Of a DNA stretch of 64,000 nt, positions 1 through 11,880 are shown piece by piece. Source of the DNA: Spodoptera frugiperda (Eukaryota; Arthropoda; Insecta; Lepidoptera; Noctuidae); assembly GCF_023101765.2 (NCBI RefSeq), contig NC_064234.1:4030001-4094000 (forward strand), in the 5' to 3' direction. The notes beneath the pieces are model-generated. The model saw only the letters and a program-made list of their open reading frames with translations, was not told where the DNA came from and ran no database searches. The position numbers were made by a program, and so were the translations under genes. Each line of letters starts with the position of its first letter. Positions within the stretch are counted from its first letter, which is position 1.

Positions 1-2909
1 CCTGATGACTGCTTCCATGCTTTCTCTCATGGACGAATTAATGTGACAACAGTCTCTTGAGGAATGTTATCCCATTCTGAATATTTTGACAACATTTTTT
101 TAACGTTACGTGCTGATGGGATCTGTTATGTTTAGGAATTCTAACTGTTGTTAATTTAAAGGTCGTTAAACGTACTTTCAATTGATACCAATATTAATAA
201 GGTGTAATGTATTCGTTACTGGCGGGACATGTTTTAAACTTACAATTTTCCGAGCCGAGTGTATAATAGCTTCAACGAGGATGAAACCAGATAAAAAACT
301 AAAAATGTTTTACGATATCTGTAGTTTCCCTTAGGGTTTTCTGAATACCTAAATATAAGCAATAATTGTTTTCCAAGTTTGGCTAGATGATGCAGTCATC
401 GGTTAACCTTGTAGAAATTAAAAAACCATAACTGAGCTTTGGATAGCATTTTAGACACAACAGTACTTCATGCAGACATAGGTCATAGGTATATTATATT
501 CTTAGCTTTGTGCTTCGAAAACCAGGTGCTTACCCACTGGTAATGTTACCAAATAATATACATTCAATACGCCACCATATTTATTCCTTACTATACAATT
601 AAAATGAAAACGAAATGCCAACACTAATTGAATTTACGCGCTATTACTGTAAAACGCAATTATGGTATCAATAACGTCCAATTCTAGCAATTTGTTACCT
701 ACATTATTACTATTAGCACACTGTTATTTAATAAATTAATAAACATTCGAAGAATCCATTCTCGCTAGCAAATATAGCTCAAATACCAATTGAAAGTGAT
801 ACAATCTCACCGACATCGCCATTTTAGGACAATTCGCAAGAGAATTGGTTCAATTCAGAAATACCGCGGTGCCGTAAACGAAATATGGTGAAATTCTACT
901 AGTGCGTAATAATCTAGGCTTTTATGGCAAAGAAAATTTAGTACAAAGACTACTTACATAGATAAACGTTTACTTGATTCTACAGAAATAACTTTGTTGG
1001 AACAAAAACGTGTTCTGAATTATCACTCACGAAATAACAATGCATTAGATTTAGAACTTTAATTTTATTATGCAGTAGTCTTATGTTTGCTTGGCAAAAA
1101 AAATCAAGACAATTGTCATTTATTTTCTAAAGTTCCAAATTCGAATGTCATAGATTTGAAAATTAGACAGCAGTATTTTTTTTATAAAAAGCTCATTTTT
1201 AAAGTAAGGAATTTAAAATACCAGCCAGTATTTTCATAAAATAATTATGTTATTAAAATTATCTTTGTTTTTTCGTGGTGTCGTAACAAAGGTATTTTTA
1301 TTACGTATTTTTAAAACGCCCGACTGGCACAATTCATTGATCTACATAGAACAGGTTAAACCAATGGTGACCTTAAACGCAATCGGTTTCCTACACTTGC
1401 TTTCCTTTGCATAAAAACAAGTCAATCATATGCGTTTTATGCCTACTTTGCATTTTAATTAGGTTCACGGTAAAATTGTATGCCGACTTTTATTACATTG
1501 AATATGAATGAATATGAATTAACATTATCAATATTTAACCGGGGTTTGCCGTCATTTATTGTATTTTTTATGAAATTTAACTTTTCTGTTGACAAAACTG
1601 ACATTGACAGCGTCAGTTAGTTGTCATTATGTCACTGGTTCATTTCTGCTACAGATTATAAAATATTAATTTATGAATTAAAATAATGACCTTTTACTTA
1701 TTTATTACGTCTGTCTTGATACATAAATGAATATAATATAGTAAATACTTTAGGGAATAAATAAATATTAATCAATATTGCTTACGCATTTGTGAATTAG
1801 TATTAATAGTATTTTTGAGTATGAATTCTAAACCTGTATTTACAAATTAGGTTTTGTTTTGTCTATAAATAATACTTGTAAGCTTATTTGTTTTTATTGG
1901 GTTGTACTTATAATCGGATTAAGATTGGCTTTGTTTTATTTTAAATCGGTTTCCGCCTACACATAAAGAAATAGGCTTACCAGTCACCATATAAGTACCT
2001 ATTACACTAATTAACAAACTTAATGTGCGAAAACGTTTCCTGAAAAATACAATTTGGGAGTCTTTAAGTCCTGAGTGAACAGATTGCTCATAGGCAAGCG
2101 TGCTTCAACGTCATATCTTATTATCCGGTGAAATGGTAGTCAAACGCCATTCTACCGATATAAATGTAAACGGATTTGGCTAAAAATTGGAGGGCAGGTA
2201 GCTTAGAACTAGAAGACAGACATAGGATACTTTTTATCCAAAGATTTACCGAAAACTCTAAGGAAACGAGAATAAACGGGATTGCGCCTACGACAACGTG
2301 AGCAGAAACTGGTTCAACACAAAAAGTGATACTCAAAGACTTCCAGCTTACCCTCCGGCGAATAGATATCAATCACAATTTTTTAATTGACATATTAACC
2401 ATATGACATGTGACAAATAACGTGGGAATTTTATAAAACACGCAGGTAAACGTATGGTTTATTTTTAACCGCTAATCATGTTTGACAAGCTTCCTATAAA
2501 CTGATCAATATCAATTTAGGAAAGATTTAATCAAAGCCTTGGGTTTTTAAGTTGCTTATATCCGTAAACGATTACTGTAATTATAATATATTATGCATAC
2601 TAATATTAAAGCTGACAGTGCAAAAAAAAAACTTACTGATTAATTTACAAAGACTGAAAGTCAGCAATGTTGTATTTTTTGTCTTACAATAACTACCGAT
2701 ACCCCACTAGCTATTGTAGGTTAAGCACATAGTTATTTTTTTTTCTTTTGTAATTACAATTAATTTAGTTTAAAGTAACAGGTATTGTAAGGTAATTCAA
2801 ATGAATGGGACCATTAAAAAATAAACTATATAGCATAAGAAAAATATTTAATAATGCTATGACAGAATTTTTGTTGTTAGAAACAGCAGTATCTGCGTAC
2901 ACAACTTTG
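1..2909. other. intergenic, nothing assignable
   Basis: AT-rich DNA with frequent stops in all frames. I see no exon-like block with good splice sites, no tRNA-like boxes and no copy of the repeat families found elsewhere in the window. The open frame at 2121-2372 (minus) has no recognisable domain. Confidence 0.6.
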
Positions 2910-3115
2910 CTTTTTTGGATAGGCCGATAAACCAGCACACGGATCACCTGATGGTATGCAATCGCCGCCGTCCATGGAAATACCAGACTTTGGGATTTTG
3001 GGGGTAAATAACTTGAGGATTGTTGGGAATTCAGAGAATGGGGAGATTGCAAAAGGGTGTAATTGGGCCTCCGGTAACCTCACTCATACTATGAATAACA
3101 ACGCAAGTGTTGTTT

Positions 3116-3159
3116 CACGTCGGCTTTCTGTGAGGACGGCCTCACAGAAAGCCGACGTG
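3116..3159. repeat. perfect hairpin, 20-bp stem, ACGG loop
   Basis: Left arm 3116-3135, loop ACGG at 3136-3139, right arm 3140-3159; the arms are exactly complementary. It lies in family B copy 1, where other copies have a single unduplicated segment. Confidence 0.9.
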
Positions 3160-3169
3160 GATTACCGAA

Positions 3170-3221
3170 GGCCGGTTCAACCGAGGTGATACCACGGGGT
3201 ATCACCTCGGTTGAACCGGCC
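3170..3221. repeat. perfect hairpin, 24-bp stem, ACGG loop
   Basis: Left arm 3170-3193, loop ACGG at 3194-3197, right arm 3198-3221, exactly complementary. It uses the same tetraloop as the hairpin 10 bases upstream, pointing to a common rearrangement event. Confidence 0.9.
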
Positions 3222-3505
3222 CATTCGTGCCGAAGCATGACTCTCCCACACTTAGCGCTAAGTTTAACCAGAATATAATTGCCCAAATAACTTATACATA
3301 TATCTAATCATTCATTTAGTAACAGGGTGTGGTTTAGATAATAAACAGATAACTTCATACCAACCCATAGATCACATGTTAGATGTTTTTTTTAATAGTT
3401 ACGGTTAGACAAATAAAATACTTACCTTATCTAATCTTTGACACACGGACATTATTTAAGATGCCAGTGGGCGGGAGGTTAACTGAATTAATTTATTCCA
3501 TAGGC

Positions 3506-3826
3506 ATATAAGGTGTTCTAAAAGTATCTGCCACGGCTTTCATGGGAGGTAGTGTTGTGTTTGAAGATTACAATAGTGAAGAAATTTCGGACCTTAGACC
3601 AGTTAATTCAATTTGAGAACATGAAGAAGTTAAATAAACATTGACTCTACTCCGCATAAAGTGGTTTTCACACACGCATGATGTGTTACAGACAGTGAAA
3701 CAGATGGCACTTTAATAACTAACACATAGGTAGATTTTTTTGTACGAATGATGAAAAATAATACTTATAAAATTCAAACACTACCTCCCATAAAGCCGTG
3801 GCAGATAGTATAAGAACACCTTATAT
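3506..3826. mobile_element. MITE P with long terminal inverted repeats
   Basis: The two ends are inverted copies over about 50 bp. The left reads 'aggtgttctaaaagtatctg' and then ccacggctttcatggg. The right reads tcccataaagccgtggcaga and ends gaacacc. Both ends sit in an ATATA context, so a TA-type target duplication is likely. The interior of about 220 bp has no transposase reading frame. It is a non-autonomous DNA element; the superfamily is not determined. Confidence 0.8.
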
Positions 3827-5469
3827 TAAAATTACCGTTATAAATATTTTTTTATACAAAAATAAACCAAAATCAATCCGTTATGTGGCAGATTATATAA
3901 CATTTGATGTCATTCAAGGGTGAAACACATTCATTAAGTTCATAGCCTGTATAATTTTACAATTTATAAAGATAATTAAATTTATAACACGGGCACGAGC
4001 CAAACTGCGTTAGAAAAAGAATTCCAAAACAAGCTTTTTAAATTTAATATGGTGCAATTTTATGAGCTTCAAATGTTTCTAGGACTCTAGATGTCGGAAT
4101 TTGATAACAGTTAAAGAAATCGTTACAAATCTAAGTCGCATAAATAAATACGTTAATAAGTATTAATGAAATAACGATTATTTAAAAAAATGCAGTTACT
4201 TAACAGATGTAATGATTTAACTATTAGCGTCTTAAATATAAAGGTATTCTCTGCAATAAATGAAAATAAATTCTACATAATTGGTTTAAGGTTTATTTCT
4301 GGATGTAAGATATGCTACTTATGTATAACAAGCATAAGTTTTTAATCAATTTATGTACATATGCTACTATAATTTCCCAATTAATACCAAATTTGAAACC
4401 CAATTTATGTATTAAGAACATAACATACTTAACAAGTACGGCTCGGGCTCGGGTTTTGTGTTTGGTCACAATACAAAAAGGCTGCAAGTGTGCTGGCAGC
4501 GCGCTTACCACCTTTTTGTATTGACATTCTGAAATATGTCATACGACATACGAATTTAAGTTCAAATTTGATTGCTGGGTTGGAGCTAGGCTTTAAAATA
4601 CCTTGGTAGTATTAAACTCTGCCGTATCCAATTAACTTTTTCTGTCTCGGGAAATCACACCGCCCACCATTGTAAACTCCATCAACGACATAGTAATTGC
4701 TTTAAATTCATAAAATAATCACATTATTATCTTTAAGCAAGTTTAAATTATACGTACTTCCTGTCTAATGTGACACAAAAACTATTGAGTAAGCTTTTTA
4801 TCAATGTTTTTTAAGATCAATGGTAGCTACATATAAAAAAACCGATCGCTTTTTAATAAAGGAAAACACACACGACTTTACGAAATAATAAAAGTAATTA
4901 AAGAAATTTTGTAATCCGGAAATTTAAAGCGTTTACGTTTAGCCTCAAAACTGTTAATTGGTATGTGCGTAACGCGTAAAAGTTGTTCAGAAAATAATTA
5001 TTTAATAAGTAAACGAATATTCGACGTCTTTCTTATTACCTAATTAATTACATCAAAAATTTAAAGGCTCCCTAAATTAGCCTGTACCATTCAATTAGCA
5101 ACCTCAGCGCCTTAGTTTGGCCAATTAAAACTGCATGGGTAGATTGGAATTAGAATAAATTTTATGGTAGTTAATATTCTGCTCTGTATAACTCATAGTT
5201 GAAATAGTAGATATATAATAACTTCATTTGAGATGTGAGGCGGTGGTTACATTGAAAACTAAGCGTATTAATATAGAAAAGAAAACAGATAGGAAATTAA
5301 TCAGCAACCCAAAACTGTTGGTCTAATAGACTAATAGTCATTGTGACTATTTTTATGATAGCGTATCTCTTTTGTTGCTAAACTTAAAAAAAAGTAAAGG
5401 TTATAGCATAGATTATTGCTGAGGACATAAGTAATGATAAGCTTCTATATCGGTATAGGTATATTATTT
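3827..5469. other. intergenic, one hairpin
   Basis: No gene or known repeat is seen. The only structure is an inverted repeat: 13-bp perfect arms at 4469-4481 and 4511-4523 around a 29-base GC-richer loop. Confidence 0.55.
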
Positions 5470-5608
5470 TTCTCACGTTTTAAATTTTCCCTGAACTTCC
5501 ACAAGTAATTAAAGATCCAAAAGCCTTAAGGATTTGCCAAATTGGTCCAGCCGTATTTGAGTTTTAGCTAGACTAACGAACAACAATTTATTTTTATATA
5601 CACTTATC
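5470..5608 (+). repeat. family F tail of a non-LTR-type element, copy 2
   Basis: It shares 'aaattggtccagccgt' and a 'gactaacgaacaacaattta' stretch with the copy at 40653-40825, and runs into TATATAC at its end. This is the 3' part of a widespread lepidopteran retroposon; no coding remains. Confidence 0.6.
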
Positions 5609-6862
5609 TTGTGCCTTGTAGAGTTCATGATTATCTATTTACACCTGAACAAATATTATAATGTAAGTCAAAAAAAAACCTCTAAAAAGCAAATCTTTCT
5701 CGCTTTGCCAACTACAACACCATAGCCTTATACTCGTATACACACCGATGCGCTCCACAATTTCTTCATGAATTCAAATTATGTTGAATACGTAATCCGA
5801 TACGTAATTTATTCTGCGCACTATGATTTCGCCGGCTTTAATTGTTAGGAGAGATCTTGATACCCTGGCGATGATGGTTTTATTATCGTAAGCCTCTTGT
5901 TGCTTACAAGCCAGTAATTAAGTAGGTATGGTTCGTGAGGTAAAATAATGTTAAAGCCGTTGATACAAGATAGATTATGTTTTGATGAATAACAAGAATT
6001 CTGTGTGTTTTGGTTAGACGTAGACTTGTTTAATTTGGTTGATTGAATACTCGGGTGTCAAGTATTTATTTGGTTTTCTTTTGTTTTAAGACATATGTAT
6101 TTAAATTGTAAATATTTAGTTTATACATTTCTTTTGTTTCTTTAAGTTTAAATCATTTTAGTTTATTAATGTATGAAATATAATTTTCAAGTCTCAACTT
6201 ATGATTTCACTTTAAACAAATAGGAAGAACACTGAGACGTACTCGATTTATCTGAATAGGCTAACCTCACGTGACATCTATCTGTCTATGATTCTCTCAT
6301 TATGATAGCATGATAAATCGACAAAGATTTTTTATTAATATGCACAATAAATTACTTACATCTCAATATTTGAGGGGTCATTTATGTAAAACACCTAACT
6401 AATAAGTAAAACTTCAAAATGACTAATTAGTATAAAAAATGGCACATTGACAAACGAGAATAGGAAAGTAACATTTTATCAAATTCAAATATCATACGGC
6501 ACCGTTTAGTTACGTAATTCACAGATAAAATGCACAGAAATTATGATTACTGTTAGATTCGTATCATAGAGTTATACAATATTGATACCGTTAGTATTTA
6601 AATTGCAAGAAACGGTCATGCTGGATAGTTATTAAAATGAGTGCATACAGCTCAAAACGTTTAAAGAAATTATAAATTAATATCAAAATGTTTGATAATT
6701 GCAACAAATCTTAGCGAGATTGATCTAACAAAATGTTGTTAGTAGAGCACACCACGCGCATAATTTTCTACTACCTGGCTCGGTAGTTATATATTGGATT
6801 AATCAAAGTAAAGTTAAATATAACCGACAAATATTGTCTGTGTGAACCTCACTTCTATCGTA
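5609..6862. other. intergenic, nothing assignable
   Basis: AT-rich unique-looking DNA without exon signals or repeat matches to the rest of the window. Confidence 0.55.
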
Positions 6863-6979
6863 TTTTTTTGAGGGGCGAAAATCATTCAATGGCTACTCCC
6901 GTCTTGGGTGAAGCGAGAGGGAGCGTCAGACTCTCATTGACTAAAACCCCCATTCCTACTTCTGCTCTTCGACATACGC
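6863..6979 (-). repeat. family A SINE-like repeat, copy 1 (head truncated)
   Basis: Family A in its sense direction begins 'ggagctgcggactacctagc', has 'gggtttaccggggctccggc', 'tcgaaaagcaggagtaggaa', 'tagtcagtaagagtctgaca' and 'ctcgcctcgcccaaggcggg', and ends in cccctcaaaaaa. The A-rich tail and scattered truncated copies indicate retroposition. The region 'ctccggctcgaaaagc' is only a weak match to a tRNA B box, so its origin is unsure. This copy is antisense, diverged and lacks the head. Confidence 0.75.
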
Positions 6980-6996
6980 ACTACCACTTCTATACC

Positions 6997-7152
6997 TTTT
7001 TTTTAAAGGGGAAAAATCATCTAATGACTTCTCCCGCCCCGGGCGAGGCGAGAGGGAGTGTTAGACTCTTACTGACTAAAAACCACTCCGTTCCTTCTCC
7101 TGCCTTTCGAGCCGAAGCCCCGGTAAACCCACTAGGTAGTCCGCAGCTCCGG
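6997..7152 (-). repeat. family A SINE-like repeat, copy 2 (full length)
   Basis: Near full-length antisense copy, placed in tandem directly after copy 1 with its T-rich tail complement at 6997-7004. The open frame across copies 1 and 2 is a chance read-through of repeat DNA. Confidence 0.85.
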
Positions 7153-7486
7153 ATCAGATCACTTCTATCCCTACACCTATTAATTACAATTCTCTAGGTT
7201 ACAAATTAAACAAATATATCGTCCATTAAATAGTTTAATGAGTTTATTTACACACATATCACGTGTAAATGATCCGATATCCATTACAGAAATCACAAAA
7301 AAAAAGTTTTGTAATTGACATCCGAGGCGAGTGTTGCGTGTGTTTCCGTTACCGGCCGTCCAAGGATGCGAGCGTGCCACATTATGCCTATAGCCATTAA
7401 ACGTGTTAATTATTTTATTTTAATTATTACTTGCTAAGCCGATTACTTATGGGTCGGCAATTAATCATGAAATCGTGGTTAGAACA

Positions 7487-7733
7487 GTACCCTTAATATG
7501 AGTTTGATTTACGTTTAAAATAATCGAAACGTGAGCGTGTTTGGCCCTCTGATTGGACGGCTCGAATAAACCAACCAATTACAGCGCCGAACGCGTTCCC
7601 GTTTCCATTACTTTAAACGCAAAGTAAACTCGTACTAAGAGTACTGATTGGTTGGTTTATTCGAGCCGGCCAATCAGAGCGCCGAACACGCTCTCGTTTC
7701 GTTTTCGTTCAAAGAAACTCATACTAAGGGGTC
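7487..7733. mobile_element. family K foldback MITE, copy 1 (three-arm form)
   Basis: Family K ends in GTACCCTTAGTATGAGTTTG and its complement. Its arms carry 'cgaaacgagagcg' and 'ggcgctctgattgg', so it folds back almost completely. Here one left arm is followed by two right arms: the first ends near 7643 (actaagagtac), the second at 7732. There is no reading frame, so it is a non-autonomous DNA transposon of unassigned superfamily. Confidence 0.8.
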
Positions 7734-7924
7734 AGGTGCTTATACAGTCCTTCTGTAATTGGTAACGTAGTTCAACTTGACAATTGCGGTTACGATATAA
7801 TTAGAAGTAAGTTGTTGCTCCTATAATAAAACATTTCGATGAATAAAACAACACTACGTGCCTTTGTTGCAGAAGGTGTAGGCACCAATACATTAATTGA
7901 ACAATAATAATTATGACTCGTACA

Positions 7925-8120
7925 GACTGCATGGTTTGCTCGGTGGCTGGGCAACTAGATGCCACGTAACGTGTTGATTTCCCCATGGAACAACTCTTTG
8001 TGTGTTCCACAAATTGTTGTTTCGGGTCTAGGTGTCATTTGTATGTGAACTTGTATGTTTGTAAACGCACCCATAACACGTGAGAAAATCCTAGTGTGGG
8101 GCAACGTTTAAAAAAAAAAT
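7925..8120 (+). repeat. family C tRNA-derived SINE, copy 1
   Basis: Family C starts 'gactgcacagttggcgcagt' and carries an RNA polymerase III A box and a B box ('ggttcgattcccg' type). Its body contains 'aattgttgtttcgggtctgg', and it ends 'gtggggcaacgttt' plus an A run. In this copy the boxes are damaged ('cggtggctgggcaac'; 'gttgatttcccc'), and the tail is ten A residues followed by an AATCATC-rich stretch. Confidence 0.8.
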
Positions 8121-8650
8121 TAAAATATTAAATCATCATCATCAATCAATCATTGGTCAATAAGTTAATCAAAAGTGAATCTTAGTGTCACGAAAATAAA
8201 AGTGTCGTTAAAGTGCGTATGTCTATATTATGACCAGTAAATACTTGACGCACTTTACCTTGGTTACGTAAAGCCAATCACTCAATAACGTTGACGTAAG
8301 TAGCCTACCCTTAGGCGCATACGCACCAACTTTGCTTCATTAAAGAAAACTGAAGCCAACTTGCGTGTGAATATAATTATTTCATAACAAGTATGAACAT
8401 TTTGAGTATGTTACCACCTACTTAGTTTTTTAACAAAATATATTTTTTATTTCTTTATAGCCAGCACTTTCACTCATTACGTCTATTTTTTAAAAAGTGA
8501 AATGAATTTCATTTTTATTCTTAAATCAAAAAGTAGTCATTATAGTTTCAGTGCTTACCGTGAAGTCTGGGAATTACAGTTGCATTATAAAAAAGAGAAA
8601 TCAAAAAATAATTACTAAGTAAGTTGATATAATACAGCTAGATATTAAGT

Positions 8651-8930
8651 CTACTTGTGTCAACAGGTAGACCTTTTGGGCCGTGGGGCATAGAGCTGGG
8701 AATGTAAGTGGTCACCCAACGACCTTAGGGAAGATGGTAGCACAGTGGTTTCGTGCTACCGTGAAACTTGCACAGCGAGGCTTATGGGAGACACATATCT
8801 CCCTAGGGATGTGCCGTAACAGGCGTTGCATCATAGGAGCTCCAGAGCAGGTCTAATTAGAGGACTCGGTGCCCTTTATCGGTGCTGAAGGTGGCCATAG
8901 GAGTAACTTTCCGCCGTCATAAATAAAAAT
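8651..8930 (+). repeat. possible unclassified SINE-like repeat
   Basis: A GC-richer island in AT-rich surroundings. It contains TAGCACAGTGG near 8738, which fits the pol III A-box consensus, and the stretch 'gatggtagcacagtggtttc'. No clear B box follows, and only one copy lies in the window, so its repeat status is inferred from composition and the A-box match only. Confidence 0.35.
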
Positions 8931-10350
8931 CTAGATATTCCGTAACATAAGTCCATAAATAATGTATTTTATCAAACGTCAGGCCGAAAACAAAACAATG
9001 TGAGCCATTAAATTATTTCGTGAAACAATATCAACATCAAAAGGCGTTTTCTAAATTTGAATACAATGACGTATGACCGGTAGAACAACGAAGTCCGCTC
9101 GTTCCGACCACAGATAACATCGCAGCATTTCTATTTACACACAATACAGATAATGTGCAAATAAAGAGAGTAATGTGTTTTGTCGTTTCGTGGGAATTAT
9201 ATGCGCCAACTGTGTGAACTATGGCGTTGGCACCGCAACTTAATGTCACGAACACGAAGTACGTACTGTGGCGAAATATTTATCTTTAATATTAATTTTA
9301 TGTTTCGGCACAATTTTTTATTATTGTAAAAGATTAATTGTTAAGATAAGAGTTTATGAATTTCACTTGACAAGGCCGTTCTTGTTTTACGCTTTGCAAT
9401 GGCGTTTTGATCTATAAGCCCTTTTACTAAAACTCAGTTTAGAAATATAGTGACAGTCGACGTTTTTAATTTTTAATGTAAATTACTTTGTGGCCTTTTA
9501 AAAACGACGTTTTAAAGTGGCCTAATAAACTACGTTAAGTAGATTAATCAGTAAGGTTTCCAAATCACACTTAATGGTTAATAAAAGAGTTTCATTATGA
9601 CGTTGTCGTAACAATGTTCAATATCAAGTTGATATTACCAATTAGTTTGTTGGGCTATATTTCATCGAACTAAAGCAAGTGAATCATTTATACACAAATC
9701 ATAATATTAAAGAAGTCTTTTTCTTCGCCTCTCATAATATCTTCTGATTTACTTCGTTGCGGGACAGTCATTCATGTCCCTGGGATGCGCCGGACTTAAG
9801 TGTTTTGGTGTTTTTATTGTTGTATCTACTGTATAGGATTACAGGAGTTGCAGAGGTTTTAGGGGATTGTGGCGGCCTTGCCAAAAAAACCATATAATTT
9901 TAACAATTTAAAGTAAAACAGCGTTAATTTTCTATATAATTTGGTTAAAATTAGATAGAGAACCTACAATAAAATGATTATTTGATGATGAAAGATATTC
10001 TAGAATAACTAATTAAAACTTTTTCCAGATCGGCAAGGAGTCTCCGAGATGTTATCGACCGAGTGCAGCCGACATACCTACTTAATGGAATTTAGCCACG
10101 AGCCACAAACTTCTTTATAATTCATAAGTCATAGTAATTTTTTCTAAGGTCTAATATCTTACTCAACGTCAACCAGTCGCTATTGCACTGAACATACAAT
10201 TAATGGCAGTGTATTATTATTTTTTATCGTCACTAATTGCACACAAGTACATTCGGTTGCTCAAAACATTTAATTTACAAGTGCTCTTAATTTCATTGCA
10301 CTATAATAGTACCACAAGCTTAAATATTCAGTGTAAAGTTTGGTTAGTCT
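8931..10350. other. intergenic, nothing assignable
   Basis: No repeat-family match and no exon-like block. The minus-strand open frame at 9037-9255 shows no domain or splice context. Confidence 0.5.
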
Positions 10351-10538
10351 CGGGGCTGCGGTCTGCCTAGAGGGTTACCGGGGCACCAGCTTGAACAGCA
10401 GGAGTAGGCACGGGGTAGTTTTTAGTCAGTAAGAGTCTGAAGCTCCATCTCGCCTCACTAAAGTAAGGAGAATTCATTGGATGATTTGCCACCAAAGGCA
10501 GAAGAATTCTTCTGATAATTTACGTTCCTCAAAAAAAG
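10351..10538 (+). repeat. family A SINE-like repeat, copy 3
   Basis: Head 'ggggctgcggtctgcctaga' through tail tcctcaaaaaaag. It carries an extra segment between the usual attggatgattt motif and the tail, so it is a slightly longer variant. Confidence 0.8.
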
Positions 10539-11030
10539 TTTAGCTAGCTATTATAGAGTCACTAAAAAAAAACAAAATTGCAATATATAACCAATTATCT
10601 TAATCACTACTTCTGCCCAGCTATCAGATATTGTAAGGATAGTTAATTTCAATTTGTTATCCTTTTTTGATAAAATAAATAATGCATTTGCAAAAGAATT
10701 TAATTTAGTTCTATTTTTGTTTATCAAAACCTAATTAGCCTATACCAAACGCAAAACGCATTGTAAACTGCAATGTATTAGTAATTTAGCTATATCCAAA
10801 TGGCAAATGGATAACAAACGGTGAATTGTAAAGACAAAGATAGGTAAGTACTCATTTAGTAAATTGGATAGTTAAGATACAGATCAATAAACTTGGCTAT
10901 TTATTAAGTCAATGAAGTTATTAAATCTAATTAAACCTTTGTTCTAACTACGTGGTTATACCATTAATTCTCTTGTTGATATAGTACTTATGGAGTACGA
11001 GTTTTGTACATAGCACTTGCTTTTTGTGGG
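10539..11030. other. intergenic, nothing assignable
   Basis: AT-rich DNA between family A copy 3 and family B copy 2; no signal seen. Confidence 0.5.
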
Positions 11031-11180
11031 CAGCAAACGAGCAAATGGATCACCTGATGGTAAGCTATCGACATCATCAATAGACACTCACTATACCAGA
11101 GGAGTTGTAAGTGCATTGCCTAACTGTTGGTAATGGGAAATTTGGGATTGGGGATTTAAAATAGGGATAGGGAATGAGGT
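11031..11180 (+). repeat. family B repeat, copy 2 (3' truncated)
   Basis: The head is recognisable ('aatggatcacctgatggtaa'), diverged, and the copy stops after the gggattgggg region; the 3' half is absent. Confidence 0.7.
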
Positions 11181-11204
11181 GCGAGATTGAGTTTCTAAAT
11201 TAAA

Positions 11205-11395
11205 TAAAAATCACTGTTTATTCACGAACATTAATGGAGACAAGCTCTACTAGTTTTGAGTTACAGATGGACTCTTCATCATGAGCAGCGTGCGCAGACG
11301 CGGTGACGTTGCGCAGTCAACTACCATTAATGTACATGAGAAAACTGTGATTATTAGTTAATTCAGTACGTCTCACAATAGTTATTATAGGTAAA
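11205..11395. mobile_element. family L MITE, copy 1
   Basis: Shares 'ctactagttttgagttacag' and 'actcttcatcatgagcagcg' with copies at 32438 and 43934, and has an inverted partner at its right end (attaatg...actgtgatta). It preserves the uninterrupted form of the CCATTAATG site that holds a nested element in copy 2. Confidence 0.75.
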
Positions 11396-11675
11396 GTTTG
11401 GTACTTTTCTAGTACCAATCGTGTTTAATGGAGCAGAATCGATACAGATCTATTGTTGGTTGCAAATTGAAAACGATTGGTGTTTTCTAAATAGTAGTCT
11501 TATAGGCCTAGTGTTAGGCCGCTTTGTGTGGAGACAATGTATATAATTATCGCTATGCTCCCTTCCTGTATACTCAACTTAACAGTGTCTGTTAAACACA
11601 AAACGTTATTTCTAATGGTGCCATTTGAAACGCCATAACGAAAATTACACATTTAGAAACACCAAGACCTAAATT

Positions 11676-11880
11676 GACTGCACAGTTGGCGCAGTGGCTA
11701 GGCAACCGGCTGTCGCGTTACGTGTAGCGAATTCGATTCCCGAACGGGGCAATTCTTTATGAGATTTACAAATTGTTGTTTCGGGTCTGAATGTCATATG
11801 CATTAGGACTTTTAAGCTTGGAAATGCCCTCACGGCACTGGAGTAATTCCTAATGTAAGGCAATTTTTTTTAAAGAAAAC
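11676..11880 (+). repeat. family C tRNA-derived SINE, copy 2 (both boxes intact)
   Basis: The A box TGGCGCAGTGG lies at 11687-11697 and the B-box-like attcgattcccg starts at 11731. The body contains 'acaaattgttgtttcgggtc', and the tail is T- and A-rich at 11867-11880. The tRNA-like head is 5' of an unrelated body, as in SINEs. The diverged body argues against a functional tRNA gene. Confidence 0.85.

Larger units (their letters stand above)
2910..3253 (+). repeat. family B interspersed repeat, copy 1, with internal foldbacks
   Basis: Family B is defined by comparing the 12 copies in this window. It starts near a short T run and 'ggtataagccggtaaacgag', continues with 'gatcacctgatggtaagcaa' and 'cgccgccgcccatgg', has a middle rich in gggattggg, then a segment around 'cacaacgcaagcgttgtttc', and ends at 'ccgaagcatggctctcccac'. 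It is non-coding and probably a SINE, though I see no clear tRNA boxes. Copy 1 is complete but its 3' third has been rearranged into two perfect hairpins (3116-3159 and 3170-3221). Confidence 0.8.

Noticed and set aside
6868..7197. 109-codon open frame on the plus strand
   Set aside because: It spans two tandem antisense family A copies, and the frame is not maintained in other copies, so it is repeat DNA.
11676..11760. Apparent tRNA gene (intact A and B boxes)
   Set aside because: The boxes belong to SINE family C. The sequence does not fold into a full cloverleaf region that I can recognise and continues into the shared SINE body.
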